Assembly (NCBI GenBank): GCA_004555915.1 | Contig: SFJM01000007.1 | Location: forward strand, 1-64,000 | Source: Clostridiales bacterium | GTDB taxonomy: Bacteria; Bacillota; Clostridia; Oscillospirales; Butyricicoccaceae | DNA: 64,000 bases | Reading direction: 5' to 3' | In this document: piece after piece, positions 42,218 through 50,110 of the stretch | Layout: each line of letters begins with the position of its first letter | Numbering within the stretch: the stretch's first letter is position 1 | The notes under the pieces: generated by a model | Told to the model about the DNA's origin: nothing | The model's database searches: none | What the model saw: only the letters and a program-made list of their open reading frames with translations | Translations under genes and position numbers: made by a program

Positions 42218-43441
42218 TTATCGGTCCTGCCCATGCATACGGCGGCGGCGGTCATTCCAGCCTTCCTTGTTTTCCTGCCGTGCACGTGCCACAGCCAGAG
42301 CGCCATCCGGTACATTTCGTGTTACCGTTGTGCCTGCCGCAGTCAGGACGCGGTCACCCAGCGTTACCGGTGCGACCAGATTGGTATTGCAGCCAATGAA
42401 GCAGTCATCTCCAATGACGGTCTGGCTCTTCACATAGCCGTCATAGTTGACAACCACGGTACCGCAGCCAAAGTTGACCCGTTCGCCCACGGTTGCATCG
42501 CCGATATAGGTCAGATGGGATACCTTGGTATCATTGCCGATCTGTGCCTTCTTCAGCTCCACAAAGTCACCGATGCGGGTGTTGTCCCCTACCTGGCATC
42601 CCGGCCGGATATAAGCAAAGGGACCTACGGTAGCATGGCAGCCTACGCTGCTCTCATATACCTGAGAGGAATTCACACTGGTGCCATCACCGATTTCCGC
42701 ACGATCCAGAATGGTGTTCGGGCCAATGGTGCAGCCACTGCCTACCCTGCTGCCCGGTTTTATCATGCAGCCCGGCAGGATGGTCGTGTCATAGCCGATG
42801 GTGCTGTACGGGGAAATATACGTGTATTCCGGATCCAGAATGTTGACGCCCTGATCCATCCATGCACTGTTCACTCTGCGCTGCAGGGTTTTCTGTGCAC
42901 AATAGGCATCACACGCGGTATAAACCGGAATACGGCTTTCGGTACGGCAGGATTCGGTCTTTGCACTGATTTCCGTGGCAATATGGATGGACTGTGTCAG
43001 CGACATCGGATGGTGGCTGAGGATTTCACGCAGCACTTCTACCCGATATACCGCACAGTGCCAGTGGTCTGCCATCGCGCCGCAGGTGAGCATCGTAACA
43101 GCATTTTCCGCCTCGCTGTGCAGGCGCATGACATGCTGATATTCCTCCGTTGTCACCTCCGGCATGGGTGTGGACAGGAGCATCACATCCCCTTCCATAC
43201 TGTCAATTGCTGTCGAAAGCATCTGTGTAAAGTCCGCATCGTCCGGGCATACCATATCCGGAACGCCCTCCAGCTCCCTTTCACTCTGCTGCCGGACATA
43301 CAGAAGCTCACACTGCTCCGGCAGTGCATCTGCAACCAGCTTGCCCACAGGGGAAAACAGGATTTCCCGCTGAACCGGGTATTTTCCGTCCTTTCCCTTG
43401 CGTCCGCCCAGTAAAATCGTATTCAACTTATTACAAGACAT
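42218..43441 (-). CDS. GlmU-like protein: intact N-acetyltransferase, degenerate pyrophosphorylase domain
   Basis: A 407-residue protein. The C-terminal left-handed beta helix is GlmU-like: [60 protein letters not shown] with the catalytic His in [19 protein letters not shown], and a basic C-terminus. The N-terminal 210 residues are shorter than usual and start [15 protein letters not shown] where active GlmU has LAAGxGTRM; the uridylyltransferase loop is therefore missing. It probably makes GlcNAc-1-P but not UDP-GlcNAc. The ATG at 43441 is preceded by AAAGGA. A TATAAT box lies at 43519-43514. Confidence 0.8.
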   Translation of the reverse strand: MSCNKLNTILLGGRKGKDGKYPVQREILFSPVGKLVADALPEQCELLYVRQQSERELEGVPDMVCPDDADFTQMLSTAIDSMEGDVMLLSTPMPEVTTEEYQHVMRLHSEAENAVTMLTCGAMADHWHCAVYRVEVLREILSHHPMSLTQSIHIATEISAKTESCRTESRIPVYTACDAYCAQKTLQRRVNSAWMDQGVNILDPEYTYISPYSTIGYDTTILPGCMIKPGSRVGSGCTIGPNTILDRAEIGDGTSVNSSQVYESSVGCHATVGPFAYIRPGCQVGDNTRIGDFVELKKAQIGNDTKVSHLTYIGDATVGERVNFGCGTVVVNYDGYVKSQTVIGDDCFIGCNTNLVAPVTLGDRVLTAAGTTVTRNVPDGALAVARARQENKEGWNDRRRRMHGQDR

Positions 43442-43578
43442 TGTCAATATCCTTTCTGAGGCGAAGCACGCTGAAAAAAGGTGCAATGCGCCCCCCAGAG
43501 AAATACATAATTTATTATACTATTTTTTCACAGAAAAAACATTATAAATTTTGCAAAATTTCGCCGGGTTCTTTTCGC

Positions 43579-43607
43579 TTGCACTATTACATTTGTCACG
43601 ATATAAT
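43579..43607 (+). promoter_or_regulatory. Promoter of the dnaD-dnaI-like operon
   Basis: TTGCAC (43579-43584), a 17-base spacer and TATAAT (43602-43607). Confidence 0.75.
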
Positions 43608-43697
43608 AGAGTAGCCATCATCTGCCGGGTAAATGCAGTGTGTATGGTGGGAACAGAACGTTGTTCCCGATTATTCTGTGTATTTCGGGAGGAAATT

Positions 43698-44678
43698 ATG
43701 TCTCTTGCATCCCTGATTCCTGCCAGTGAGGAATTCTGTGTCCTGCGCACACAGATTGTGGACAACCTGCTTGCCTGCCGCGACGGTGACAGCGCCCTGC
43801 TGTACCTGTATCTGGTCAGACAGGGAAAGGCCTTTGATGAACGCGCTGCCCTGCGTGACCTGAACCTGACCCGTGACCGGTATGACCGGGCGGTGCACAC
43901 GCTGACCAGCCTAAACCTTGCCACAAAACCGACGGAAACGGCACAAAAGCCATCGGAAAAGCCTGCCGTACCGCCGCGGTACACGGCAGCGGAGCTGCGT
44001 GCCCGCCGGGAGGGCGACCATCGGTTTGCATCCGTATGCCAGACTGCGGAAATGGTGCTGGGTAGGACGCTCACCGAGGCACAGCTGCGTACCCTGATGA
44101 ATGCCTATGCCAATCTGGGTCTGCCTGCCGATGTGCTCATCGACCTGCTGACCTACCTGCACCGGGAAAAACAAACGGTTACCCGCCGGGATATCGAGGA
44201 ACAGGCATATCTGTGGGCGGATATGGGTATTTTTACAGCAGAAGCCGCTGCGGAATTCCTGTCCCGCCGGGAGGCGGAAAAACCGCTGCTTCAGGAGATG
44301 CTCCGTGCGCTGGATATGGCAGGCCGGGAGCCTGCGCCGGATGAATACCGCTATCTGTCCGGCTTTATCCGACAGGGCTTTGATGCGGAAGCGGTTCAGC
44401 TGGCAAAGGAACGCATGTATGCCCGCCTGGGAAAATTCAGCTGGAAATATCTCGCCGGCATTATGGAAAGCTGGCATGCCAAGGGACTGCATACCGCCGC
44501 GGAAATCACCGCAGTGGAACCCCAGCTGCGCCAGCCCAAACCAGCTGCCGGCGCACCGGCAGCTGCAGCGCCAAAGCCGCCTGTGAAGCAGGATGGCAAC
44601 CTTGCCGACTGGGAACGTGACTGGCTGGAGGAATTTCACGCAATGACACGCAAGGAGGGAAACGGCAATGGCATATGA
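43698..44678 (+). CDS. DnaD-domain replication protein
   Basis: A 326-residue protein. An N-terminal winged-helix-like region (to about residue 75) is followed by two DnaB2/DnaD-type helical domains: LGRTLTEAQLRTLMNAYANLGLPADVLIDLLTYL (quoted as LTEAQLRTLMNAY) and MLRALDMAGREPAPDEYRYLSGFIRQGF, with the YxxxI-like end KYLAGIMESWHAKGL. These remodel origin DNA and recruit the helicase loader. The ATG at 43698 follows GGGAGG. The gene overlaps the loader gene by 11 bases. Confidence 0.85.
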   Translation: MSLASLIPASEEFCVLRTQIVDNLLACRDGDSALLYLYLVRQGKAFDERAALRDLNLTRDRYDRAVHTLTSLNLATKPTETAQKPSEKPAVPPRYTAAELRARREGDHRFASVCQTAEMVLGRTLTEAQLRTLMNAYANLGLPADVLIDLLTYLHREKQTVTRRDIEEQAYLWADMGIFTAEAAAEFLSRREAEKPLLQEMLRALDMAGREPAPDEYRYLSGFIRQGFDAEAVQLAKERMYARLGKFSWKYLAGIMESWHAKGLHTAAEITAVEPQLRQPKPAAGAPAAAAPKPPVKQDGNLADWERDWLEEFHAMTRKEGNGNGI

Positions 44679-45663
44679 CCGCGCACTGATCTCGTCTATT
44701 CTGCACCAGATGGAACACCAGCATGACCAGTACGAAGCGGAAGCGGAAAGCCGCCGCTATCAGCTGACCATGGCAATCCCGCGTCTGGGAGAAATTGACC
44801 GGGAGCTTCGCTCCACTGCGGCAAAGGCCATGCGAATTGCCTTTGAATCCAACAATACCGCGTCAGAAATCGAAGCTCTCAAGCAGAAAAATCTGGCTTT
44901 ACAGGCAGAAAAGCGCCAATTGCTGCTGCTGCATGGCTATCCGGCGGATTACCTTGCCGTAGCCATGGACTGCCCGGTCTGCCGGGACACCGGCTACCAT
45001 GGCACCAAGCTGTGTAACTGTGTCAAACGCCGGGCGGCAGAAATCCAGAAAAAGAACCTGTCCTCCCTGCTGCCGGTGGAGCGGGAAACCTTTGAGACCT
45101 TCCGTCTGGATTATTACGGCACCCAGCCGGATTCCCGTTTCGGCATTGCTCCCCGGGAAATGGCACGATTTAATTTCCAAAAGTGCATGCAGTTTGCCGA
45201 ACAGTTTGGTTCCTCCTATGAAAACCTGCTGTTATACGGCTCCGCAGGACTGGGCAAAACCTTCCTGTCCTCCTGCATCGCCCGCCGTGTCACCGAACGG
45301 GGCTTTTCCGTGACCTATGACACCGCCATCTCGATTTTTGACCAGTACAACATCGTAAAATTCAAAAGCGGGGATGTATCCGCCGCCTCTCAGGCACTGA
45401 ATCGGTTCCACAGCGCAGACCTGCTGATTGTGGATGACCTGGGCACCGAAATGCCCAACGCCTTCCACACCTCCTGCCTGTATGACCTGCTCAACCGCCG
45501 CCTGATGCGCCGATTGCCCACCATCCTCAGCACCAATCTGCTGCCGGATGAGCTGGAAGGACGCTATTCCGTCGCCATTGCCTCCCGCATTCTGGGGGAA
45601 TTTACCCAGCTGCGCTTCATCGGTGAGGATATCCGTAAAATCCGCAAAAAACAACGTCTTTAA
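44668..45663 (+). CDS. DnaI/DnaC-like helicase loader ATPase
   Basis: A 331-residue protein. A helical N-terminus (to about 90), a zinc-binding knuckle (CPVCRDTGYHGTKLCNC), then the AAA+ domain with Walker A YGSAGLGKTFLSS, Walker B LLIVDDLGTEM, sensor STNLLPDEL and the arginine finger region YSVAIASRILG. It loads the replicative helicase with the DnaD-domain protein of the same operon. Confidence 0.9.
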   Translation: MAYDRALISSILHQMEHQHDQYEAEAESRRYQLTMAIPRLGEIDRELRSTAAKAMRIAFESNNTASEIEALKQKNLALQAEKRQLLLLHGYPADYLAVAMDCPVCRDTGYHGTKLCNCVKRRAAEIQKKNLSSLLPVERETFETFRLDYYGTQPDSRFGIAPREMARFNFQKCMQFAEQFGSSYENLLLYGSAGLGKTFLSSCIARRVTERGFSVTYDTAISIFDQYNIVKFKSGDVSAASQALNRFHSADLLIVDDLGTEMPNAFHTSCLYDLLNRRLMRRLPTILSTNLLPDELEGRYSVAIASRILGEFTQLRFIGEDIRKIRKKQRL

Positions 45664-45739
45664 AGAACATTTTCAAAACACACATAGAATTGTAACAATC
45701 ACTTCATGGTTTGTTCACAACTTCGCCGGACAAATGCGA

Positions 45740-45880
45740 TATACTATAGCCATGGAAAGGGAACTGCAATCCCTTCCAAAAAGATATGCCGGTATCTTTG
45801 AATTTCTCTTACCCCCTTTTTATTTTGTGAAACGTATGCGAACGAAACAGTCATCCCTTGCGGATGGCTGTTTTGTTTTT
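45740..45880 (+). ncRNA. Possible small RNA between dnaI-like and sbcD-like genes
   Basis: The 312 bases between the two genes contain a TATACT box (45740-45745) with a poor -35, then hairpins GGAAAGGGA/TCCCTTCC (45754-45777) and AAGATA/TATCTT (45779-45796) and a strong terminator (45844-45880). A new promoter for the next gene follows the terminator, so these 130 bases form an independent unit or a 3' UTR of the operon. Confidence 0.3.
45844..45880 (+). terminator. Terminator
   Basis: AAACAGTCATCC and GGATGGCTGTTT form a 12-pair stem (one G-T) with a 5-base loop, followed by TGTTTTT. Confidence 0.85.
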
Positions 45881-45900
45881 CCCCAAGTTTTGGATTGCAC

Positions 45901-45929
45901 TTTCCAATATACCAAAAACCTGTTATAAT
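45901..45929 (+). promoter_or_regulatory. Promoter of the sbcD-like gene
   Basis: TTTCCA (45901-45906), a 17-base spacer and TATAAT (45924-45929), about 45 bases before the ATG. Confidence 0.6.
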
Positions 45930-45975
45930 GAAACAAATATGAGTGATTCGTTCCGTTTGTTCGGAGGTTTTTTCT

Positions 45976-47070
45976 ATGCCTAATATTATTCATGCCGCTG
46001 ATTTCCATATCGGCGCAAAATTTGATTTTCTCCCGTCCGAGCTGGCAGCAAAGGCCGTGCGCCGGCAGCTGGAAGCCCTGCAGGCGCTGGTGTCCTATGC
46101 GGCGGAATCCGCCGCGGATGCGGTGCTGCTTGCGGGAGATTTATTTGATACCCCGGAGGTACGCCCGCAGATTTCCTCTGCGGTTTTTTCCGTGCTGGGC
46201 AAATGCCCCTGCCCGGTTTTCCTGTCTCCGGGCAACCATGACTATTATCATGCGGGCAGCCCCTATGCAACCCAGCCATTGCCCGCCAACCTGCATGTGT
46301 TTACCTCCCGCACGCTGGAGCCATATGCACTGGATGACGGGGAAACCGTCATCTGGGGCGCCGCATTTCAGGACAATAAAGCTGTGATTCCGCTGGATGC
46401 CCCGCTGAATCCGGATAAGCTCAACCTGTGCGTTGTCCATGGCGAGCTGGGCGGTACCGGCGGCTATAATGCCATTTCCGAAAGCGCTGTCATCAGCAGC
46501 CGCTTTGACTACATCGCCCTGGGACACAACCACCGGTTCAGCGGCGTGTTCCGCATCGGCCAAACCGCTCTGAGCTGTCCGGGCTGTTTTTCGGCAACTG
46601 CCTCCAATGAAACCGGTGTGAAGGGCTATCTCACCGGCAAGCTGGAAAAGGGAAATGCTTCCCTCACCTTCCGCCCGTCAGAGTGTACGGAATTTATGGA
46701 GGTTTCCCTGCCCATGACCGGCCTGCATGATGACACCGCGCTTGGCGAGGCGCTGCTGCCCCTGCTGCCCACACCTCCCTCCCGCATCTGTGTCACAATC
46801 CGCCTGACCGGTACCCGGATGTACGAGCCAAACCTGTCCGCGCTGACCCGTTCCCTGCGGCATTCCTTCTTCCATGCCGTGCTTTTGGATGAATCCACCG
46901 TCATGCAGGATTTGTACCGCTATAAGGACGATGATGGCCTGCGGGGCACAGTAACCCGTGACTTTATGGCTCGCATGGAACGCTGCGGCAATGACGAACG
47001 CTCCTATGCCAAGCTGACGCTGGCGCTGGAATATGCTCTCGCCGCACTGGACGGCAGGGAATTAGACTGA
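45976..47070 (+). CDS. SbcD/Mre11-like DNA repair nuclease
   Basis: A 364-residue calcineurin-like phosphoesterase. Metal motifs are HAADFHIGAKF, LLAGDLFDTP, SPGNHDYYH, VVHGELGG and ALGHNHRF. The layout resembles YhaO/SbcD nucleases that act with an SMC-like partner (YhaN/SbcC). No partner gene is adjacent: the next gene is an unrelated membrane protein. GGAGG precedes the ATG. Confidence 0.85.
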   Translation: MPNIIHAADFHIGAKFDFLPSELAAKAVRRQLEALQALVSYAAESAADAVLLAGDLFDTPEVRPQISSAVFSVLGKCPCPVFLSPGNHDYYHAGSPYATQPLPANLHVFTSRTLEPYALDDGETVIWGAAFQDNKAVIPLDAPLNPDKLNLCVVHGELGGTGGYNAISESAVISSRFDYIALGHNHRFSGVFRIGQTALSCPGCFSATASNETGVKGYLTGKLEKGNASLTFRPSECTEFMEVSLPMTGLHDDTALGEALLPLLPTPPSRICVTIRLTGTRMYEPNLSALTRSLRHSFFHAVLLDESTVMQDLYRYKDDDGLRGTVTRDFMARMERCGNDERSYAKLTLALEYALAALDGRELD

Positions 47071-47078
47071 GGGATACG

Positions 47079-47924
47079 ATGAAAAAACAACATAAGGAAG
47101 TCACAGTCCGGGTCATCCTGACCATTCTGGTTGTCCTCTGCTGTGTTCGACAATTTATGAACGGCGCGTTTGAAAACGTGTTTACCTGTATTCTCTGCCT
47201 GCTGCTGTTCAGCATTCCCAACTTCATCAGCAAACGGTTTGCCATCCAGCTGCCGGTTTTCCTGCAGGTTGTCATCATGATCTTTATTTTCTCCGCGGAA
47301 ATTCTCGGTGAAGTCAATGCCTATTATGTACGGATACCCCTGTGGGATACCATGCTGCATACGGCGAACGGCTTTCTGATGGCAGCCATCGGCTTTTCCC
47401 TTGTGGATATTTTCAACCGCAGTGAACGGTTTCTGGTCAAGCTGTCCCCGGTTTTCGTGGCAATTGTAGCATTCTGCTTTTCCATGACCATCGGCGTATT
47501 GTGGGAATTTTTTGAATTTGGTATGGATATGCTGTTCCATACCGATATGCAGAAGGATTTCTTTGTTTCTGCCATCCATTCGGTGGCCCTGAACCCGAAT
47601 GGGCACAATGTCCCGGTACATATGGAAATCCAGTCCCTGCTGGTGAATGGCGAGGACTGGATGGCAGCCTATGGCGGATATCTGGACATCGGCCTGATTG
47701 ACACCATGAAGGATTTATTTGTCAATTTTATCGGCGCGGTTGCCTTCTCCATCATCGGCTACATTTACATCAAGTATCGCGGACACAGGCAGAGCGTTGC
47801 CGCCAAGCTGATTCCCACGGTCATCCGTGCGGACGACGATACCGTAGACCGGTTCGGCAATGTGCTTCCTCAGGAGCCGGCACAGTCCGCCCCCGCTGAA
47901 GCGAAGGAGCACCAAAACCAGTAA
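47079..47924 (+). CDS. Integral membrane protein, DUF2238 (YjdF)-like
   Basis: A 281-residue protein with about six membrane helices. WDTMLHTANGFLMAAIGF and TIGVLWEFFEFGMDMLF carry the His and Trp-Glu-Phe-Glu residues seen in DUF2238 proteins. A soluble tail of 45 residues follows the last helix. Function unknown. It begins eight bases after the SbcD-like gene, so the two share a transcript. Confidence 0.75.
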   Translation: MKKQHKEVTVRVILTILVVLCCVRQFMNGAFENVFTCILCLLLFSIPNFISKRFAIQLPVFLQVVIMIFIFSAEILGEVNAYYVRIPLWDTMLHTANGFLMAAIGFSLVDIFNRSERFLVKLSPVFVAIVAFCFSMTIGVLWEFFEFGMDMLFHTDMQKDFFVSAIHSVALNPNGHNVPVHMEIQSLLVNGEDWMAAYGGYLDIGLIDTMKDLFVNFIGAVAFSIIGYIYIKYRGHRQSVAAKLIPTVIRADDDTVDRFGNVLPQEPAQSAPAEAKEHQNQ

Positions 47925-47929
47925 AAGAA

Positions 47930-47967
47930 AGACGGATGAAGTTAGTCGCTTCACCCGTCTTTTTTTG
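47930..47967. terminator. Bidirectional terminator
   Basis: AGACGG-A-TGAAG pairs with CTTCA-CCCGTCT; both flanks are T-rich outward. It separates the convergent DUF2238 gene and folate operon. Confidence 0.8.
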
Positions 47968-47974
47968 TATGTTA

Positions 47975-48787
47975 TCAGGAAATCGCTTCCAGCAGCTCGG
48001 TCATTGTCCTGCGGTAAACCGGATGGACAAAAAACGGCGCAATCTGCACCATGGGCCGGAGGACAAAATCCCGTTTGGGAATTTCCGGATGGGGGAGGTT
48101 GAGCACCGCATCCGCATATATCAGGTCATCATAAAACAGGATATCCAGATCCAGTGTCCGGGGGCCCCAGTGGATGATACGCTCCCGGTTTGCCGCCTGT
48201 TCGATGGCGTGCAGCGCATCCAGCAGCTCATGGGGCGGCAGCAGGGTCTGTACCCGCAGCACGGCATTGAGGAAATCCTCCTGCTCCACACCGCCATATG
48301 GCTCTGTCACAATATAATCGGACACCACATCCACACGCATGGACGAATCCTTTTGCAGGGCTTCCACCGCGCCGTCCAGATAAGCTTTGCGGTCCCCCAT
48401 ATTGGAGCCCAGCGCAATATATGCCGTATGCCAGCCCCTTTCGATACTCACGGACGCAGTTTTGAGCGGCAGGCCAATGGGTGCCCAGGGCTTTTCAATC
48501 TCCAGCCGGAGGCTGTCCAGCAGCGGCAGGGTCTGCAGCAGATGGGTACACAGCTGTTCTGCCGCGGTTTCCAGCAGCTGGAAGGTATGGCGTGTCAGGA
48601 AATCCTGTATTTCCCCGCAGACTGCGCCATAATCCATGGACAGCTGCAGGTCATCTGCCAGACCGGCTTTTCGCAGGTCTGTGCGCAGGTCCGCACTGAC
48701 AATAAATTTCTGTCCCAGACGGTTTTCCTCCGGGAATACCCCGTGATGGGCAAAAACCTCCAGCTGTTTGATATGAATTTCATCCAT
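47975..48787 (-). CDS. FolB-FolK fusion: dihydroneopterin aldolase and HPPK
   Basis: A 270-residue bifunctional enzyme. Residues 1-117 are dihydroneopterin aldolase (MDEIHIKQLEVFAHHGVFPEE, quoted as LEVFAHHGVFPEE, and the catalytic Lys region LEIEKPWAP). Residues 120-270 are 6-hydroxymethyl-dihydropterin pyrophosphokinase (TAYIALGSNMGDR, GPRTLDLDILFYDD, HPEIPKRDFVLRPM). The two catalyse consecutive steps. The ATG overlaps the folP stop (TAATG). Confidence 0.93.
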   Translation of the reverse strand: MDEIHIKQLEVFAHHGVFPEENRLGQKFIVSADLRTDLRKAGLADDLQLSMDYGAVCGEIQDFLTRHTFQLLETAAEQLCTHLLQTLPLLDSLRLEIEKPWAPIGLPLKTASVSIERGWHTAYIALGSNMGDRKAYLDGAVEALQKDSSMRVDVVSDYIVTEPYGGVEQEDFLNAVLRVQTLLPPHELLDALHAIEQAANRERIIHWGPRTLDLDILFYDDLIYADAVLNLPHPEIPKRDFVLRPMVQIAPFFVHPVYRRTMTELLEAIS

Positions 48788-49605
48788 TATGCTTGTCCTC
48801 CTGCCCGGAGAATTGCCTCTGTCATATCCACCGCACGGCGGTTTGCCCGCACGTCATGCACGCGCACAAACATGCACCCCTTCATTACGCCCATAACGGT
48901 GGTGGCAAGGGTACCCTCCTCCCGCTGGTCAGCCGGCAGATCCAGTGTTTTGCCGATCATGGACTTGCGGGAGGTGCCCAGCAGGATGGGGTATCCCAGC
49001 TCATGCAGCATTTCCACATGGTTCATCAGAATCAGGTTGTGCTCCAGCGTCTTGCCGAAGCCAATGCCCGGGTCAAGAATGATGTTTTCCTCTGCAATGC
49101 CTGCCTGCTTTGCCAGCTTCACGCATTCCCGCAGGTCATCCAGTACCTCCGGCAGATAATCCTCATACACTGCCTGCTCCCGGTTGTGCATCAGGCAGCA
49201 GGGCACGCCTGCCTGTGCAATGACAGCTGCCATATCCGGGTCATATTTCAGTCCCCAGATATCATTGACCAGATCGGCACCTGCCGCCAGTGCAGCCGTT
49301 GCCACCCGGCTTTTATAGGTATCCACGGAAACCGGGATGTCAAATTCCCGCTTGACCGCCTCGATTACCGGCACAACCCGTGCAATTTCTTCCTCATCCG
49401 GCAGCTTGGTATAGCCCGGACGGGTGGATTCGCCGCCGATATCCAGAATGTCCGCGCCATCCGCAATCATCTGCTCTGCATGCTTCAATGCCGCATCCAT
49501 GCTGTTCCATTTTCCGCCGTCGGAAAAGGAGTCCGGCGTCACATTTAAAATGCCCATCACATAGGTTTTTCCGGTTGTCTGAAACTGTTTTTTACCAATT
49601 AACAT
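48787..49605 (-). CDS. folP: Dihydropteroate synthase
   Basis: A 272-residue TIM barrel that joins dihydropterin pyrophosphate with p-aminobenzoate; target of sulfonamides. VMGILNVTPDSFSDGGKW, DILDIGGESTRPGYTKL, VPVIEAVKREFDIPVSVDTYK (in parts), LVNDIWGLKYDPDM and ILDPGIGFGKTLEHN are complete. AAAGGA precedes the ATG at 49605; the longer upstream frame overlaps the HD gene and has no ribosome site. Confidence 0.95.
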   Translation of the reverse strand: MLIGKKQFQTTGKTYVMGILNVTPDSFSDGGKWNSMDAALKHAEQMIADGADILDIGGESTRPGYTKLPDEEEIARVVPVIEAVKREFDIPVSVDTYKSRVATAALAAGADLVNDIWGLKYDPDMAAVIAQAGVPCCLMHNREQAVYEDYLPEVLDDLRECVKLAKQAGIAEENIILDPGIGFGKTLEHNLILMNHVEMLHELGYPILLGTSRKSMIGKTLDLPADQREEGTLATTVMGVMKGCMFVRVHDVRANRRAVDMTEAILRAGGQA

Positions 49606-49621
49606 GTTGTATTCCTTTCTG

Positions 49622-50110
49622 TCAGAGCAGGACGGTATGGTTCCTGCGTTCCTCCGGCCAGTAACAGGTATCTGCAGCCGGACAGGCAAAGCACATCCGG
49701 CTGGCTTCATCCGCTTCATATAGCAGCTGGATCAGGCTGTCCGGTGCGGCACCGGCCTGATGTCCACCCACGGCGTCCAGAATCTCTGCCTGTTCCTGCT
49801 GTGTAAATGCCATATCCTTCAGAATCTCCTTTGCCATGGCAATCCCCGCCTGTGCATGGGGCTGTCCGGTTGTATACTGCTTGAGCCGCCCCAGGTCATG
49901 CAGCAAGGCCGCGGCATAAATCACATCCCGCGGGTATGCTGCCTTTCGGTCTGCCGCCAGCAATGCGGCAATCCGCGCCACATCCAGTAAATGGGGCAGG
50001 CCATGGCGGCAGTAAATCCGGTCCTGCTCCAGCTGTTCGATTTCCTGCAAACAGCTGCGATAATACGGGTGTTCCAGCAGGGTTTGAACCCGTTCCATAT
50101 GCTGTATCAT
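49622..50110 (-). CDS. HD-domain hydrolase within the folate operon
   Basis: A 162-residue HD-superfamily metal hydrolase with H-x-D motifs: RHGLPHLLDVARIAALL, AALLHDLGRLKQY and DAVGGHQAG, then a Cys-rich end (MCFACPAADTCYWPEE) that may bind a metal or cluster. Its place between folAC and folP, overlapping the former by four bases, suggests a pterin phosphate or nucleotide substrate (for example a dephosphorylation step). This is inference. Confidence 0.75.
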   Translation of the reverse strand: MIQHMERVQTLLEHPYYRSCLQEIEQLEQDRIYCRHGLPHLLDVARIAALLAADRKAAYPRDVIYAAALLHDLGRLKQYTTGQPHAQAGIAMAKEILKDMAFTQQEQAEILDAVGGHQAGAAPDSLIQLLYEADEASRMCFACPAADTCYWPEERRNHTVLL

